Positions 27,547 through 36,533 of a stretch of 64,000 nt of DNA are shown here, in pieces. Position numbers and translations under genes: made by a program. The stretch comes from Cytophagaceae bacterium (GTDB lineage: Bacteria > Bacteroidota > Bacteroidia > Cytophagales > UBA9547): positions 223,978 through 287,977 of the forward strand of contig JAIYAU010000034.1 in assembly GCA_027488865.1 (NCBI GenBank), written 5' to 3'. Under the pieces are notes generated by a model. It saw only the letters and a list, made by a program, of their open reading frames with translations. It did not search any database and had not been told where the DNA came from. The stretch's first letter is position 1. The number at the start of each line of letters is the position of its first letter.

Positions 27547-28131
27547 ATGATACAAATTTGTTTGGCCACCAATAATGCACACAAGATAGCAGAAATAAAA
27601 CCAATATTTGACCAAAGCTTTCATTTGCTTACTTTGAGAGAAATTGGCTGCTCTGAAGAACTACCAGAAACTGGTAATACATTAGAAGAAAACTCCTTGG
27701 AAAAGGCAAGTTATGTATTTAATAAGTACAATATTGCCTGTTTAGCTGATGACAGCGGCCTAGAAGTAGTTGCATTAAATGGAGCGCCAGGTGTAGATAC
27801 AGCGCATTACAGTGGCACTCGAGATGCTTGGCAAAACAATCAGCTACTATTAGAAAACTTAAAAGAAACTACGAATAGAGAAGCACAGTTTAAAACTGTA
27901 ATTACCTATATATCACCTAAAGAGATAAAACAGTTTACTGGAATTATTAAAGGAAAAATAGCGCTAAATTATCAAGGTCAAAATGGTTTTGGTTATGACC
28001 CTATTTTTATTCCGGATGGTTACGAGATAAGTTTTGCCCAAATGGATCTAGCACTAAAAAATCAAATAAGCCATCGTGCACTAGCAATTAAGCAATTGTT
28101 GGCCTATTTTACAGCATATAACTTACTTTGA
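27547..28131 (+). CDS. rdgB: Non-canonical purine NTP pyrophosphatase
   Basis: This Ham1/RdgB enzyme hydrolyses dITP, ITP and XTP to the monophosphates, keeping them out of nucleic acids. The 194-residue length is normal. ATNNAHKIAEIKPI near residues 6-19 is the substrate-binding start, ADDSGLEV near 67 holds the catalytic aspartate, and GFGYDPIFIPDG near 148 and SHRALA near 178 complete the signature. It is transcribed alone, divergently from the branching enzyme. Confidence 0.96.
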   Translation: MIQICLATNNAHKIAEIKPIFDQSFHLLTLREIGCSEELPETGNTLEENSLEKASYVFNKYNIACLADDSGLEVVALNGAPGVDTAHYSGTRDAWQNNQLLLENLKETTNREAQFKTVITYISPKEIKQFTGIIKGKIALNYQGQNGFGYDPIFIPDGYEISFAQMDLALKNQISHRALAIKQLLAYFTAYNLL

Positions 28132-28241
28132 TTTCTCGGCATTAATGACCCTAGTTACATTTTTATCGTATAAGTTATTAATTACTAAGGTATTCGTAAA
28201 TTTACCATCTAGTACGATTATATTTTGTGTAGCAAAAAACT

Positions 28242-28249
28242 TATATTTG
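28242..28249 (+). promoter_or_regulatory. Possible -7 element for the giant surface protein gene
   Basis: TATATTTG at 28242-28249 matches TAnnTTTG and lies 48 bases before the ATG. The nearest TTTG upstream is at 28224-28227, only 14 bases away, so the promoter is incomplete. Confidence 0.3.
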
Positions 28250-28297
28250 TATTATACTAGCTGATTTTCACAGCGTAAGGAAACAAACTTTGAATAA

Positions 28298-31200
28298 ATG
28301 TTAAGAAAATTATCTTATTTGGTAATTACTATTTTAGTGTCATCAAGTACTTTGCTAGCACAGCAGCGGTATACGCTAACACTTGATGTAAAGCCTGTTA
28401 AGGACACGTTATATTTAAGCTACATCGTAAGTGATCAAACTCCATTAATAACGCCATCCGACACATTTGGAGTTGCCGATTTTGTGGTGAATTATAATAA
28501 TTTAATTCTGCAACCTTCAAAAGCTAAATTTAAGTTAAAAGGACGCTGGGATAAGGTCACAGATTCACTTTTATACAAACCGTTAAACTTAAGTTTTGAT
28601 ACTACACAGCAATGGATTCGAGTTGGAATCGAGAGAATCTTTACAGCCCCTTTAATTAAACTAAATGGTATTCCTATCACAATCAATAATGATACTATTG
28701 CTAAACTAGCAATTCCCATTAAAGGCTGTAAAGGAAACACTTATGGAATATCGTGGCGAACTACAAGTCCACCGTTAGGGACAATTGTAAGTTGGGGAAA
28801 TAATGATCCAGCCACTTTGATTAACATAAGAAGTAAATTTAGGTTTGAAAATCCAGTACTTCCTGCGTTAAATTGTTGTGATAGCACCTTTACAGGTTTG
28901 CAAAAAAATTATTGTACTGCAAGTTTCAGTTCTATTTTAGTACCAGCAATACCTGGTGGTACATTTTCTGGCCCGGGCGTGTTTTCTAATGGTATAGTTT
29001 CCTATTTCAAGCCTTCTACTGCTGGTCCTGGTACACATACTATTGTTTATACCACCCCCAGTTCCAGTAGCTGTCCAGGTAAAAAGTCTAGTCAAACAGT
29101 GGTTGTGGATCCTGCACCATGTGTATCTACTGTTTCCGAAAATTCCATTGAAACGTCCATTCCGCAGCCTCAAGGTATCTTTACCGATTGTTATGGGCAA
29201 ATATATGTTACCAGTTCTAAAGAAAATGCGATCTATAAGATAGATACTTTTGGCATAGCTTCAATTATAGCCGGTGATATACTTTCAGCTCCAGGGTTTT
29301 TAGATGGCCCTGTTACTGGGGTAGGTTTAGCAAGGTTTAACACACCCGCTGGGATAGTTGCTGTAAACGGAATTGTATTTGTTGCGGATAATGGAAATAA
29401 TAGAATTAGGAAAATTGATGGAAATAATGTAACTACCCTTACCTCAGGATTAGTTAGTCCTTACGGTCTTGCCTTGAGTGCAGATCAGACAAAGCTCTAT
29501 GTTTCAGAGCAAAATGGGTTACATTTAATAAAAGAAATTGTAATTGCAACTGGAGTAGCCACCACATTAGCAGGTTCTGGGTTTGGTTTTCAAGATGGGC
29601 CTGGTACCCTAGCTAAATTTAATAAACCTGCACATATATCAGTCAATAATAATTTCCTATATGTGGCTGATCAAAGGAATAACAGGATAAGAAAAATTGA
29701 TTTAACTACTAAAGACGTTTCCACCATTGCAGGAACTGGAGGTACAACTTTTGATGGTGGAGATGGAAACGTACCCAATGCCACCTTGAATCAGCCAAAT
29801 AGTGCTAGTGTAGATTGTAATGGCATTGTTTATACTTGTGAGTTTATAACACACTCAATAAGAAAGTTTACTCCCACCCCTAGCCCAGGTAATCTTTTCT
29901 TGTATTCAGGAGCATATAACCAACAAGGAAATATAGATGGAAACGCATTAACCGCAAGATATAGAGAGCCTGCAGCCACCTCAGTATATGTAAGAGGTTT
30001 TTTAGATATTGCTGATCAAGGGAATAACCGAATAAGAAGAATTGCCATTGAAGACTGGGAAAGTGGAGCGTTTAATGGATTAGATACCTCTTATTGTTTA
30101 GGCGATCCCACAAGCACTTTGCAACCTTTAACTTGTGCAGGAAGCTACACTTGTTCAGATCCAACTTTATTAGATACCATCACCATAGGGTCTACTGTTT
30201 TTTCTACATTTAAGCCTATAAAAGTAGGAACTTTTAGTGTTTCGTATACTTACAATTCTGGGTCTTGTCCTGCTACTATTACCAGAATAGTGAAGGTAAA
30301 GCCATTAACCAAGCCAATTTTGGGACCAGACAAACAGTTTTGTGGTAATAATGTCACTTTGCAAGCACAAAATGGGCCATTTGTAGCTTATGAATGGAGT
30401 ACTAACTTTGGATCATTTTCTCCAATTGTAACCGCACCAAATGACTTTCTGTCAGTAAGCTCCATTACATCTGCTTCAAATACCTTTGTTTTAAGAGCAA
30501 CAAATGCATCTGGTTGTAAATCAACTGATACCATATTGGTAAAACAAGGAACGATTCCAAATTTTACGATTGAATCCACCCAAGGGGACACACTTTGTAA
30601 TGGCGGAACTACGTTGTTAAAAGCCGAAATATCTTTTGCAAATTTTGCAGATTCTGCAAATTATAGATTTAGATGGAACACCAATTTGGCTAAGGATACA
30701 ACAACTCAATTACTTGTTAATTCTTCTTACGACTACCAATTTACGGTTTCAGCGAGAATTGGGGCTGGTTGTCAATTAACAAAAAACAGAGTGGTAACAG
30801 TGAAAAATCTTCCGCAACTGTGCATTAGCGTGATAAAAGAAGACTTGTCAGGAAATTTAATAAAAGATTATGGCTACGATTCTGTGCTTGTAAGTACAGT
30901 CGCTGGATTATCAGGTGTTTCAGGTGACGCAATCGGCACGGGAAGTACAGCAAGATTTAATAGACCTTCAGATTTGTTCCTACTTAAAGACACCTTATAT
31001 ATAGCCGATAGAGCAAATAATAAAATAAGAAGATTGACATTAAATAATTATAATGTTACTGACTTCATAGGTACTGGCGCTACCATACTGGTTGATAGCA
31101 GCCTAAGAAGTGCTGCAAATCTAAGTGAACCAAATGGTATTGCATTTGATAAACTTGGCAACATGTTTGTGTCCAACCTAAATGGGCAAGTAATAAGCAA

Positions 31201-34200
31201 ATACAACAAGGCAAACAATAAAGTATATACAATCGCAGGAAGTCCTAATATCTCTGGTACAACGGATGGGATCGGTTCAATTGCAAAGTTTAATCAACCA
31301 AGGCAATTGGCCTCAGATGCTTTTGGAAATATTTTTGTTAGTGATTATAGCAATCATGCCATTCGAAAGCTAACACCTGTCACTAAGTCCATTTACAATA
31401 CTTTTAATTATGCTGGAAACATCGGTCAGGCTCCAGGATACTTAGATGCGAAAGGAAAGAACTCCTTGCTTAACAGGCCGTGGGGAATCGCTATTTCACA
31501 AGAAGGTAAAATAGTTTTTGCAGAGGAAGGAAATCATGTTCTTCGTTCAATTTCAGTTGATACTACTGTAAGCACCATCGCTGGTTTGGGTACAGTGCCG
31601 GGTAGTTTACCAAGCTTACCAAAGATTTCGTTAAGTGGATCAGCGGCACGTTTCAGAAATCCTTGGAATATTACCATTGACAAGTCTGGGGTAACCTACT
31701 TATGTGATTCCGCTAATTCAGTCATCAAAAAAATAGATCAAAAAAATAATGTGAGCCTTGTAGCTGGTGTTTCCGGTGTCGCTGGTTCGGTCAATGGAGG
31801 AGCAAAAGAAGCCACGTTTAATACCTCTACAGGTATAGCGATAGACCCTAAAAACAACGACATATATGTGGCAGATAGAGAAACACACATCATTAGAAAA
31901 ATAAAAAGAAACAAAACCATTTTTATATGTTCTTCTGATACCGCCAAGGACAATATTAATCCGGTAAGAATAAAATCAAATTGTAGCTGGCAAGCAGGAG
32001 ATTATAAATGGGAATGGACATTAAACGGTGCACCATATGCCGCAGGTGACGATGACTTTCCCATCAAAACCCCAGGTGTATACGTTTTAAAACTAACAGA
32101 AAATGTAAAAACAGGAGTTGGAAACGCTACTTGTAGCTCTGTTATATTTGATACAGTGTATGTGCGATTATATCCAATTCAAAAAATAGTTATTACTAAA
32201 CAACCTAATACAGTTCTTTGTCCTGACACATTTAAGATAGAACTTAAACCTGATTTTGTGAGTTATCGTTGGAAAATAACACAAGAATCTATATTATTTG
32301 ACACTACAACTACCAGTTTCTCCCAAGTATTTGATTTTAATCTAGTTACAAAACCTGGATCATTTGTGTATTCGCTTTCTGGTTTTAGTGCCAACGGGTG
32401 CAGATTTGATAGTATCAGAACCGGAGTACTCAATAGGGTAGTTGCCAGCATAACACCTAGTTCCGAGATTATTTGTGAGGGAGATTCCGTTAACTTACAA
32501 GGGGATGCAGTTGTACTTGGTGGTATAGATTTTCCTACTTGGATTTCTAATGGTAGTTTTAAACAGGAGGATCCTTTTAATGTTGTATTTAAACCAATTA
32601 AAACTGATACTATTTATTTTGCTGTCACATCAAAGGCATTTGCTAGTACAACTAATACCAGAACTTGTAAAGATACGGCAATGGCAATTATTACCGTAAA
32701 TCGTGCGCCAGATGCATTTGCTGGTAAGGATACTACCTTATGCGGAGGAATCGGAGAAGCCTATCTTAATGGTCGACTTACAGGCAATAATGGTAAACTG
32801 CCTTTTACATTTACTTGGCAAAACTTGTCAAACCTATCAGATTCTACCAAAAGCAAATCCATTACAGTTACACCTCCTAGTAGCACGAACTATCAGTTTT
32901 TTGTAAGGGACTCTGTTGGTTGTATTGGCAGAGATACAATTCGGGTAAATTTATCTCCAAAAGTAGAAGCAAATGTGGCTTTTAATGACACAATCATTTG
33001 TCCCAATTCTTCAGTTCAATTGTTTGCACTAGGCTCATTGGGAACACCATTTAAAAAGAGTGACGCTTATCGTTTTGCTTGGTCGCCAAATGTAGCACTT
33101 ACTCCAAATAATTTAATTTTCAATCCTTTAGCTAGTCCGTTTGATCCAGTTAATAAATACATCGTTCAAGTTTCTGATACCTTGGGTTGTACAGATACGG
33201 CTTCAGTGGTTGTAAGTCTTACCGATTTGAAAATTTCTAATAAACAAAACGATACCACTGTTTGCGCAGAAACTAGTATTTTAATAAAAACTACAGTATC
33301 AGGAGGTAAACCAGCTTATGACTTTACCTGGTCACCAAGTTCTCCACAATTGATAAGCAACAATAAAATTTTACAACCGATTGCAACACCAAAAGACAGT
33401 ATATCGGCCACCCGTTACTTGTTGTCAGTAGAGGATGCAGGGGGGTGTTTCGTATATGACACCATTGATATCACAGTTAATGAAAATCCAAAAGTGTCCT
33501 CAAAACCCAATAAAGTTGGTGCAGATACCTCAGTTTGTACAGGAAATACAGCATTCTTTAAAGCCTTTAGCTTAAATGGGAAGGCGCCTTATACCTATTC
33601 ATGGACGGAACCGTTAGGTCAAAATGGTAACATTTCTACTTCTGTAAGTGATACTGCATCTGGAATACCATCAGCCGCTATCAATGCGGGTACTATTTAT
33701 AAATATTATGTGTCAGCCATGGACGCCAATGGATGTAAAAGTAAAAATGACAGCATAGAGGTTCTTGCTTTTCCTACACCCATAGTAAATCTATCTGCCA
33801 TTGATACAGGCTGTTTTGGGACCAACAAAATCTACGATGTTTCAAATGTTAGCAATGCTGGATTAAATTTATCTTATAGTTGGATAGGAGGAGGAACACA
33901 AGGAGCTTTTGACTATATCAGAATAATCGATAGTCCGGGCAAATATGAAGTAACTGTAATTGATAATAACACCACTTGTAGAAACAAAGCGACCTTGAAT
34001 ATTGAATTTTTACAGCCTTTGAGCAATCTTACCTTGTTGACTCCATTCGATTTGTGTAAAAACGAACCATTAAATATGATTGCAACTGTAGTTGGATCAA
34101 GTCCAGTGGTTTTTAATTGGAGCACTAATGGTGGTGGTAAGTTTTTAAATCCAACTTCGGATACAGTCACTTCATTGCAAGATTCGATGAGTTATATTCC

Positions 34201-34876
34201 TGACTTGTTATTGGATCCAGCTACCGTGAATATGACTGTAACGGCAAGCAATAAATGTGACACCATTACTGGTAGTAGTCCTTTATCACAAACTAACAGC
34301 ATCATTTATAAAGACGTGCCGGATGCAATTATTCTTGGAGCCAATCCACCGGAGATTTTCATCCAAACTCCAATAACATTTACACAAGGCTCGTTTGGAT
34401 TTGATGACTTACAATGGAATTTTGGAGATGGCACACCGCAGGCAATCGTTAATTCAACTGCACCATCTGTAGTTTATACGTTTTTGTCAAATGGTAATTT
34501 TGTAGCCACCCTCACGGCGACTAAGATCAATGGCTGTAAGGACATTGATGAATTACGACTGGATGTGATCAAAAATCAGATTTTATATATTCCAAACGTG
34601 TTTTCGCCTTCCTCCAACGAATTTAAGAATAACAGTCTTCGTGTGATGGGTATGAACATAACCTCACAGAATTTTGACTTTGAAATCTATAATAGATGGG
34701 GCGAAATTGTGTACCAAACCAACGATTTTACCGAGGCCAACGCTGTCGGTTGGAATGGTAAATATAAAAATACCGGTCAACCACAGGCGATGGGTGTATA
34801 TACATATCTAATAAAAGGTAAGTTTTTTGACGGCACACCTTTCGATAAGGTAGGCAATGTTACCTTGTTGAGGTAG
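28298..34876 (+). CDS. Giant NHL-repeat and PKD-like surface protein with gliding-type (CHU_C) C-terminus
   Basis: A 2192-residue secreted protein. After the signal peptide (to about residue 22) comes a beta-rich domain (about 25-200), then two blocks of NHL beta-propeller repeats (about 287-584 and 867-1205) with motifs such as FVADNGNNRIRKID, YVADQRNNRIRKID and DGPGTLAKFNKPA. Residues about 1210-2100 are Ig/PKD-like modules, including FGDGTPQAIV near 2045. The last 90 residues (IPNVFSPSSNEFKNNSLRV, then FEIYNRWGEIVYQTND, GVYTYLIKG) are the CHU_C or type B T9SS sorting domain. It is likely displayed on the cell surface for binding or adhesion. No enzyme domain is seen. Confidence 0.88.
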   Translation: MLRKLSYLVITILVSSSTLLAQQRYTLTLDVKPVKDTLYLSYIVSDQTPLITPSDTFGVADFVVNYNNLILQPSKAKFKLKGRWDKVTDSLLYKPLNLSFDTTQQWIRVGIERIFTAPLIKLNGIPITINNDTIAKLAIPIKGCKGNTYGISWRTTSPPLGTIVSWGNNDPATLINIRSKFRFENPVLPALNCCDSTFTGLQKNYCTASFSSILVPAIPGGTFSGPGVFSNGIVSYFKPSTAGPGTHTIVYTTPSSSSCPGKKSSQTVVVDPAPCVSTVSENSIETSIPQPQGIFTDCYGQIYVTSSKENAIYKIDTFGIASIIAGDILSAPGFLDGPVTGVGLARFNTPAGIVAVNGIVFVADNGNNRIRKIDGNNVTTLTSGLVSPYGLALSADQTKLYVSEQNGLHLIKEIVIATGVATTLAGSGFGFQDGPGTLAKFNKPAHISVNNNFLYVADQRNNRIRKIDLTTKDVSTIAGTGGTTFDGGDGNVPNATLNQPNSASVDCNGIVYTCEFITHSIRKFTPTPSPGNLFLYSGAYNQQGNIDGNALTARYREPAATSVYVRGFLDIADQGNNRIRRIAIEDWESGAFNGLDTSYCLGDPTSTLQPLTCAGSYTCSDPTLLDTITIGSTVFSTFKPIKVGTFSVSYTYNSGSCPATITRIVKVKPLTKPILGPDKQFCGNNVTLQAQNGPFVAYEWSTNFGSFSPIVTAPNDFLSVSSITSASNTFVLRATNASGCKSTDTILVKQGTIPNFTIESTQGDTLCNGGTTLLKAEISFANFADSANYRFRWNTNLAKDTTTQLLVNSSYDYQFTVSARIGAGCQLTKNRVVTVKNLPQLCISVIKEDLSGNLIKDYGYDSVLVSTVAGLSGVSGDAIGTGSTARFNRPSDLFLLKDTLYIADRANNKIRRLTLNNYNVTDFIGTGATILVDSSLRSAANLSEPNGIAFDKLGNMFVSNLNGQVISKYNKANNKVYTIAGSPNISGTTDGIGSIAKFNQPRQLASDAFGNIFVSDYSNHAIRKLTPVTKSIYNTFNYAGNIGQAPGYLDAKGKNSLLNRPWGIAISQEGKIVFAEEGNHVLRSISVDTTVSTIAGLGTVPGSLPSLPKISLSGSAARFRNPWNITIDKSGVTYLCDSANSVIKKIDQKNNVSLVAGVSGVAGSVNGGAKEATFNTSTGIAIDPKNNDIYVADRETHIIRKIKRNKTIFICSSDTAKDNINPVRIKSNCSWQAGDYKWEWTLNGAPYAAGDDDFPIKTPGVYVLKLTENVKTGVGNATCSSVIFDTVYVRLYPIQKIVITKQPNTVLCPDTFKIELKPDFVSYRWKITQESILFDTTTTSFSQVFDFNLVTKPGSFVYSLSGFSANGCRFDSIRTGVLNRVVASITPSSEIICEGDSVNLQGDAVVLGGIDFPTWISNGSFKQEDPFNVVFKPIKTDTIYFAVTSKAFASTTNTRTCKDTAMAIITVNRAPDAFAGKDTTLCGGIGEAYLNGRLTGNNGKLPFTFTWQNLSNLSDSTKSKSITVTPPSSTNYQFFVRDSVGCIGRDTIRVNLSPKVEANVAFNDTIICPNSSVQLFALGSLGTPFKKSDAYRFAWSPNVALTPNNLIFNPLASPFDPVNKYIVQVSDTLGCTDTASVVVSLTDLKISNKQNDTTVCAETSILIKTTVSGGKPAYDFTWSPSSPQLISNNKILQPIATPKDSISATRYLLSVEDAGGCFVYDTIDITVNENPKVSSKPNKVGADTSVCTGNTAFFKAFSLNGKAPYTYSWTEPLGQNGNISTSVSDTASGIPSAAINAGTIYKYYVSAMDANGCKSKNDSIEVLAFPTPIVNLSAIDTGCFGTNKIYDVSNVSNAGLNLSYSWIGGGTQGAFDYIRIIDSPGKYEVTVIDNNTTCRNKATLNIEFLQPLSNLTLLTPFDLCKNEPLNMIATVVGSSPVVFNWSTNGGGKFLNPTSDTVTSLQDSMSYIPDLLLDPATVNMTVTASNKCDTITGSSPLSQTNSIIYKDVPDAIILGANPPEIFIQTPITFTQGSFGFDDLQWNFGDGTPQAIVNSTAPSVVYTFLSNGNFVATLTATKINGCKDIDELRLDVIKNQILYIPNVFSPSSNEFKNNSLRVMGMNITSQNFDFEIYNRWGEIVYQTNDFTEANAVGWNGKYKNTGQPQAMGVYTYLIKGKFFDGTPFDKVGNVTLLR

Positions 34877-34939
34877 TGATTTAATTGGTATTAAAGGTTA
34901 GAAGGTTGAAACCAAGTTAAACAAAAGATCTAGGTTATA

Positions 34940-35183
34940 AATCAACCAAAGCCCTTATTCAAATTAAGTAATGGCTTTATCTATAAATTATCAGGTATCC
35001 TAATGTTTGTATTAGGTTATTTTATTTGGAAATTATTAAGGTTCGTATGAATTTTCTAGAAGCCTTGAAATCTATTTTATAGGAATATTAGTATTTATTT
35101 TAGGTATTTGGACGCTTTTTGAAAAAGACGAAACCTTAGAAACGAGGAAACATGTGTTCAAGGTGAGAATAATAGAATATTAG
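34940..35183 (+). pseudogene. Frameshifted remnant of a small membrane protein gene
   Basis: Two overlapping frames each encode a hydrophobic segment. The first gives KPLFKLSNGFIYKLSGILMF then VLGYFIWKLLR and stops; the second frame continues with YEFSRSLEIYFIGILVFILG then IWTLFEKDETLETRKHVFKV and stops at 35183. Joined by a shift near 35040-35045 they make a two-span protein of roughly 80 residues. No start codon is present, so the gene looks broken. It lies between the giant surface protein and dnaN. Confidence 0.35.
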
Positions 35184-35209
35184 CATCTAAGTTTATCTAG
35201 ACGTTAAAA

Positions 35210-35250
35210 AAATAAAGGAGTTGACCATATTGGACAACTCCTTTATTTTT
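35210..35250. terminator. Strong bidirectional terminator between the remnant and dnaN
   Basis: AAATAAAGGAGTTG (35210-35223) and CAACTCCTTTATTT (35235-35248) form a perfect 14-base stem with an 11-base loop. Runs of A before and T after allow it to end dnaN on the minus strand and also plus-strand transcripts. Confidence 0.9.
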
Positions 35251-35265
35251 AGTTGTTAACTTAAC

Positions 35266-36390
35266 TTATGCGTAGTTATTAAGCATTACCGGCATTACTA
35301 GCATAAGGATGTCCTCACCTACTAGATTTTCATTGGGTGATATCAACCCTGCTCTGTTTGGAGCGGACATGCTCAGTTTTACTGTTTTAGAATCGATGTT
35401 ACCAAGCATTTGAATTATAAATTTAGCGTTAAACCCAATTTCTAAGTCATCTCCTTCATAATCACAAGCAAGTCGCTCGTTGGCTTCATTTGAAAAGTCT
35501 AAATCTTCTGCTGAAATCTGTAATTCGCTTCCGGAAATCTTTAATCGTACTTGATTGGTAATCTTGTTGGAATAAATATCAATACGACGAAGCGAATTTA
35601 AAAACTCTAAACGGTCAATTACTAGAATGTTAGGGTTATCGACTGGTATGGCATTTTCATAATCTGGAAAACGTTCGTCAATCAATCGACAAATCATTTT
35701 GGTAGTATTAAAGCTGAAAAACGCATTGGAAGGGTTAAATTCTAACCTTACATTGGTGTTTTCTGTTGGCAACGATTTTTTTAATAAATCAAATGCCTTT
35801 TTGGGTACAATGATTGAGGTATCTGCATCAGACACTACATCCACCCTTCTAAAACGTACAAGTCTATGGCCATCTGTGGCGACAAATGTGGTATTAGTAT
35901 CAGCAAATTTTATAAAAATACCATTCATCGCAGGTCTCAATTCGTCGGTGCTGGATGCAAAAATTGTGCTTGCAATGGCTCTATTGAGAACTTCCGAGGC
36001 TATATCTGCTGAATAAGACTTATTTACAGTGGGTACTTTAGGAAAATCGGTAGCATTTTCGCCTGCTAATTTGTATCTACCATTGTCAGAACTTAGCTCA
36101 ATACTATAGGTGTCTTCATCTATAGTGAATGTAACAGGTTGCTCTGGCAGGTTTTTTAAGGTTTCGGTAAGAATTTTTGCAGGTATGGCAATATTACCTT
36201 TTTCTTTACATTCTATTTGCATCTCTGTTATTATTGAAGTTTGCAAATCAGATGCTGTGATAGTTAACTTATCTCGATCTATCTCAAATAGAAAATTTTC
36301 TAGGATAGGAACAATTGGATTTGGAGCAATTACGCCGCTAATCGAGTTAAGTTGTTTTAAAAGCGAAGAAGAGGAAACAACGAATTTCAT
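35266..36390 (-). CDS. dnaN: DNA polymerase III subunit beta (sliding clamp)
   Basis: DnaN forms the dimeric ring clamp that holds the replicative polymerase on DNA. The 374-residue length is standard. The N-terminal MKFVVSSSSLLKQLNSISGV, LENFLFEI, the central DELRPAMNGIF and DGHRL segments, and the C-terminal ending MLVMPVMLN (hydrophobic cleft region) all match the family. It stands alone, without dnaA or recF nearby, as is common in Bacteroidota. A CAAATATA at 36418-36425 (minus-strand TATATTTG) may be the -7 element, giving a leader of about 20 bases. Confidence 0.97.
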   Translation of the reverse strand: MKFVVSSSSLLKQLNSISGVIAPNPIVPILENFLFEIDRDKLTITASDLQTSIITEMQIECKEKGNIAIPAKILTETLKNLPEQPVTFTIDEDTYSIELSSDNGRYKLAGENATDFPKVPTVNKSYSADIASEVLNRAIASTIFASSTDELRPAMNGIFIKFADTNTTFVATDGHRLVRFRRVDVVSDADTSIIVPKKAFDLLKKSLPTENTNVRLEFNPSNAFFSFNTTKMICRLIDERFPDYENAIPVDNPNILVIDRLEFLNSLRRIDIYSNKITNQVRLKISGSELQISAEDLDFSNEANERLACDYEGDDLEIGFNAKFIIQMLGNIDSKTVKLSMSAPNRAGLISPNENLVGEDILMLVMPVMLNNYA

Positions 36391-36533
36391 GACGTGAATA
36401 GATTAAAAATCAGAAAGCAAATATAGGAATTTTACCATTTAATTATGTTTGAAACCAGAATTTTTACAAATGCTTTTTTGATTACAAATGATTATGATCT
36501 AAAGAGTTCGGAAAAATGGCTTTTAATTGATGG

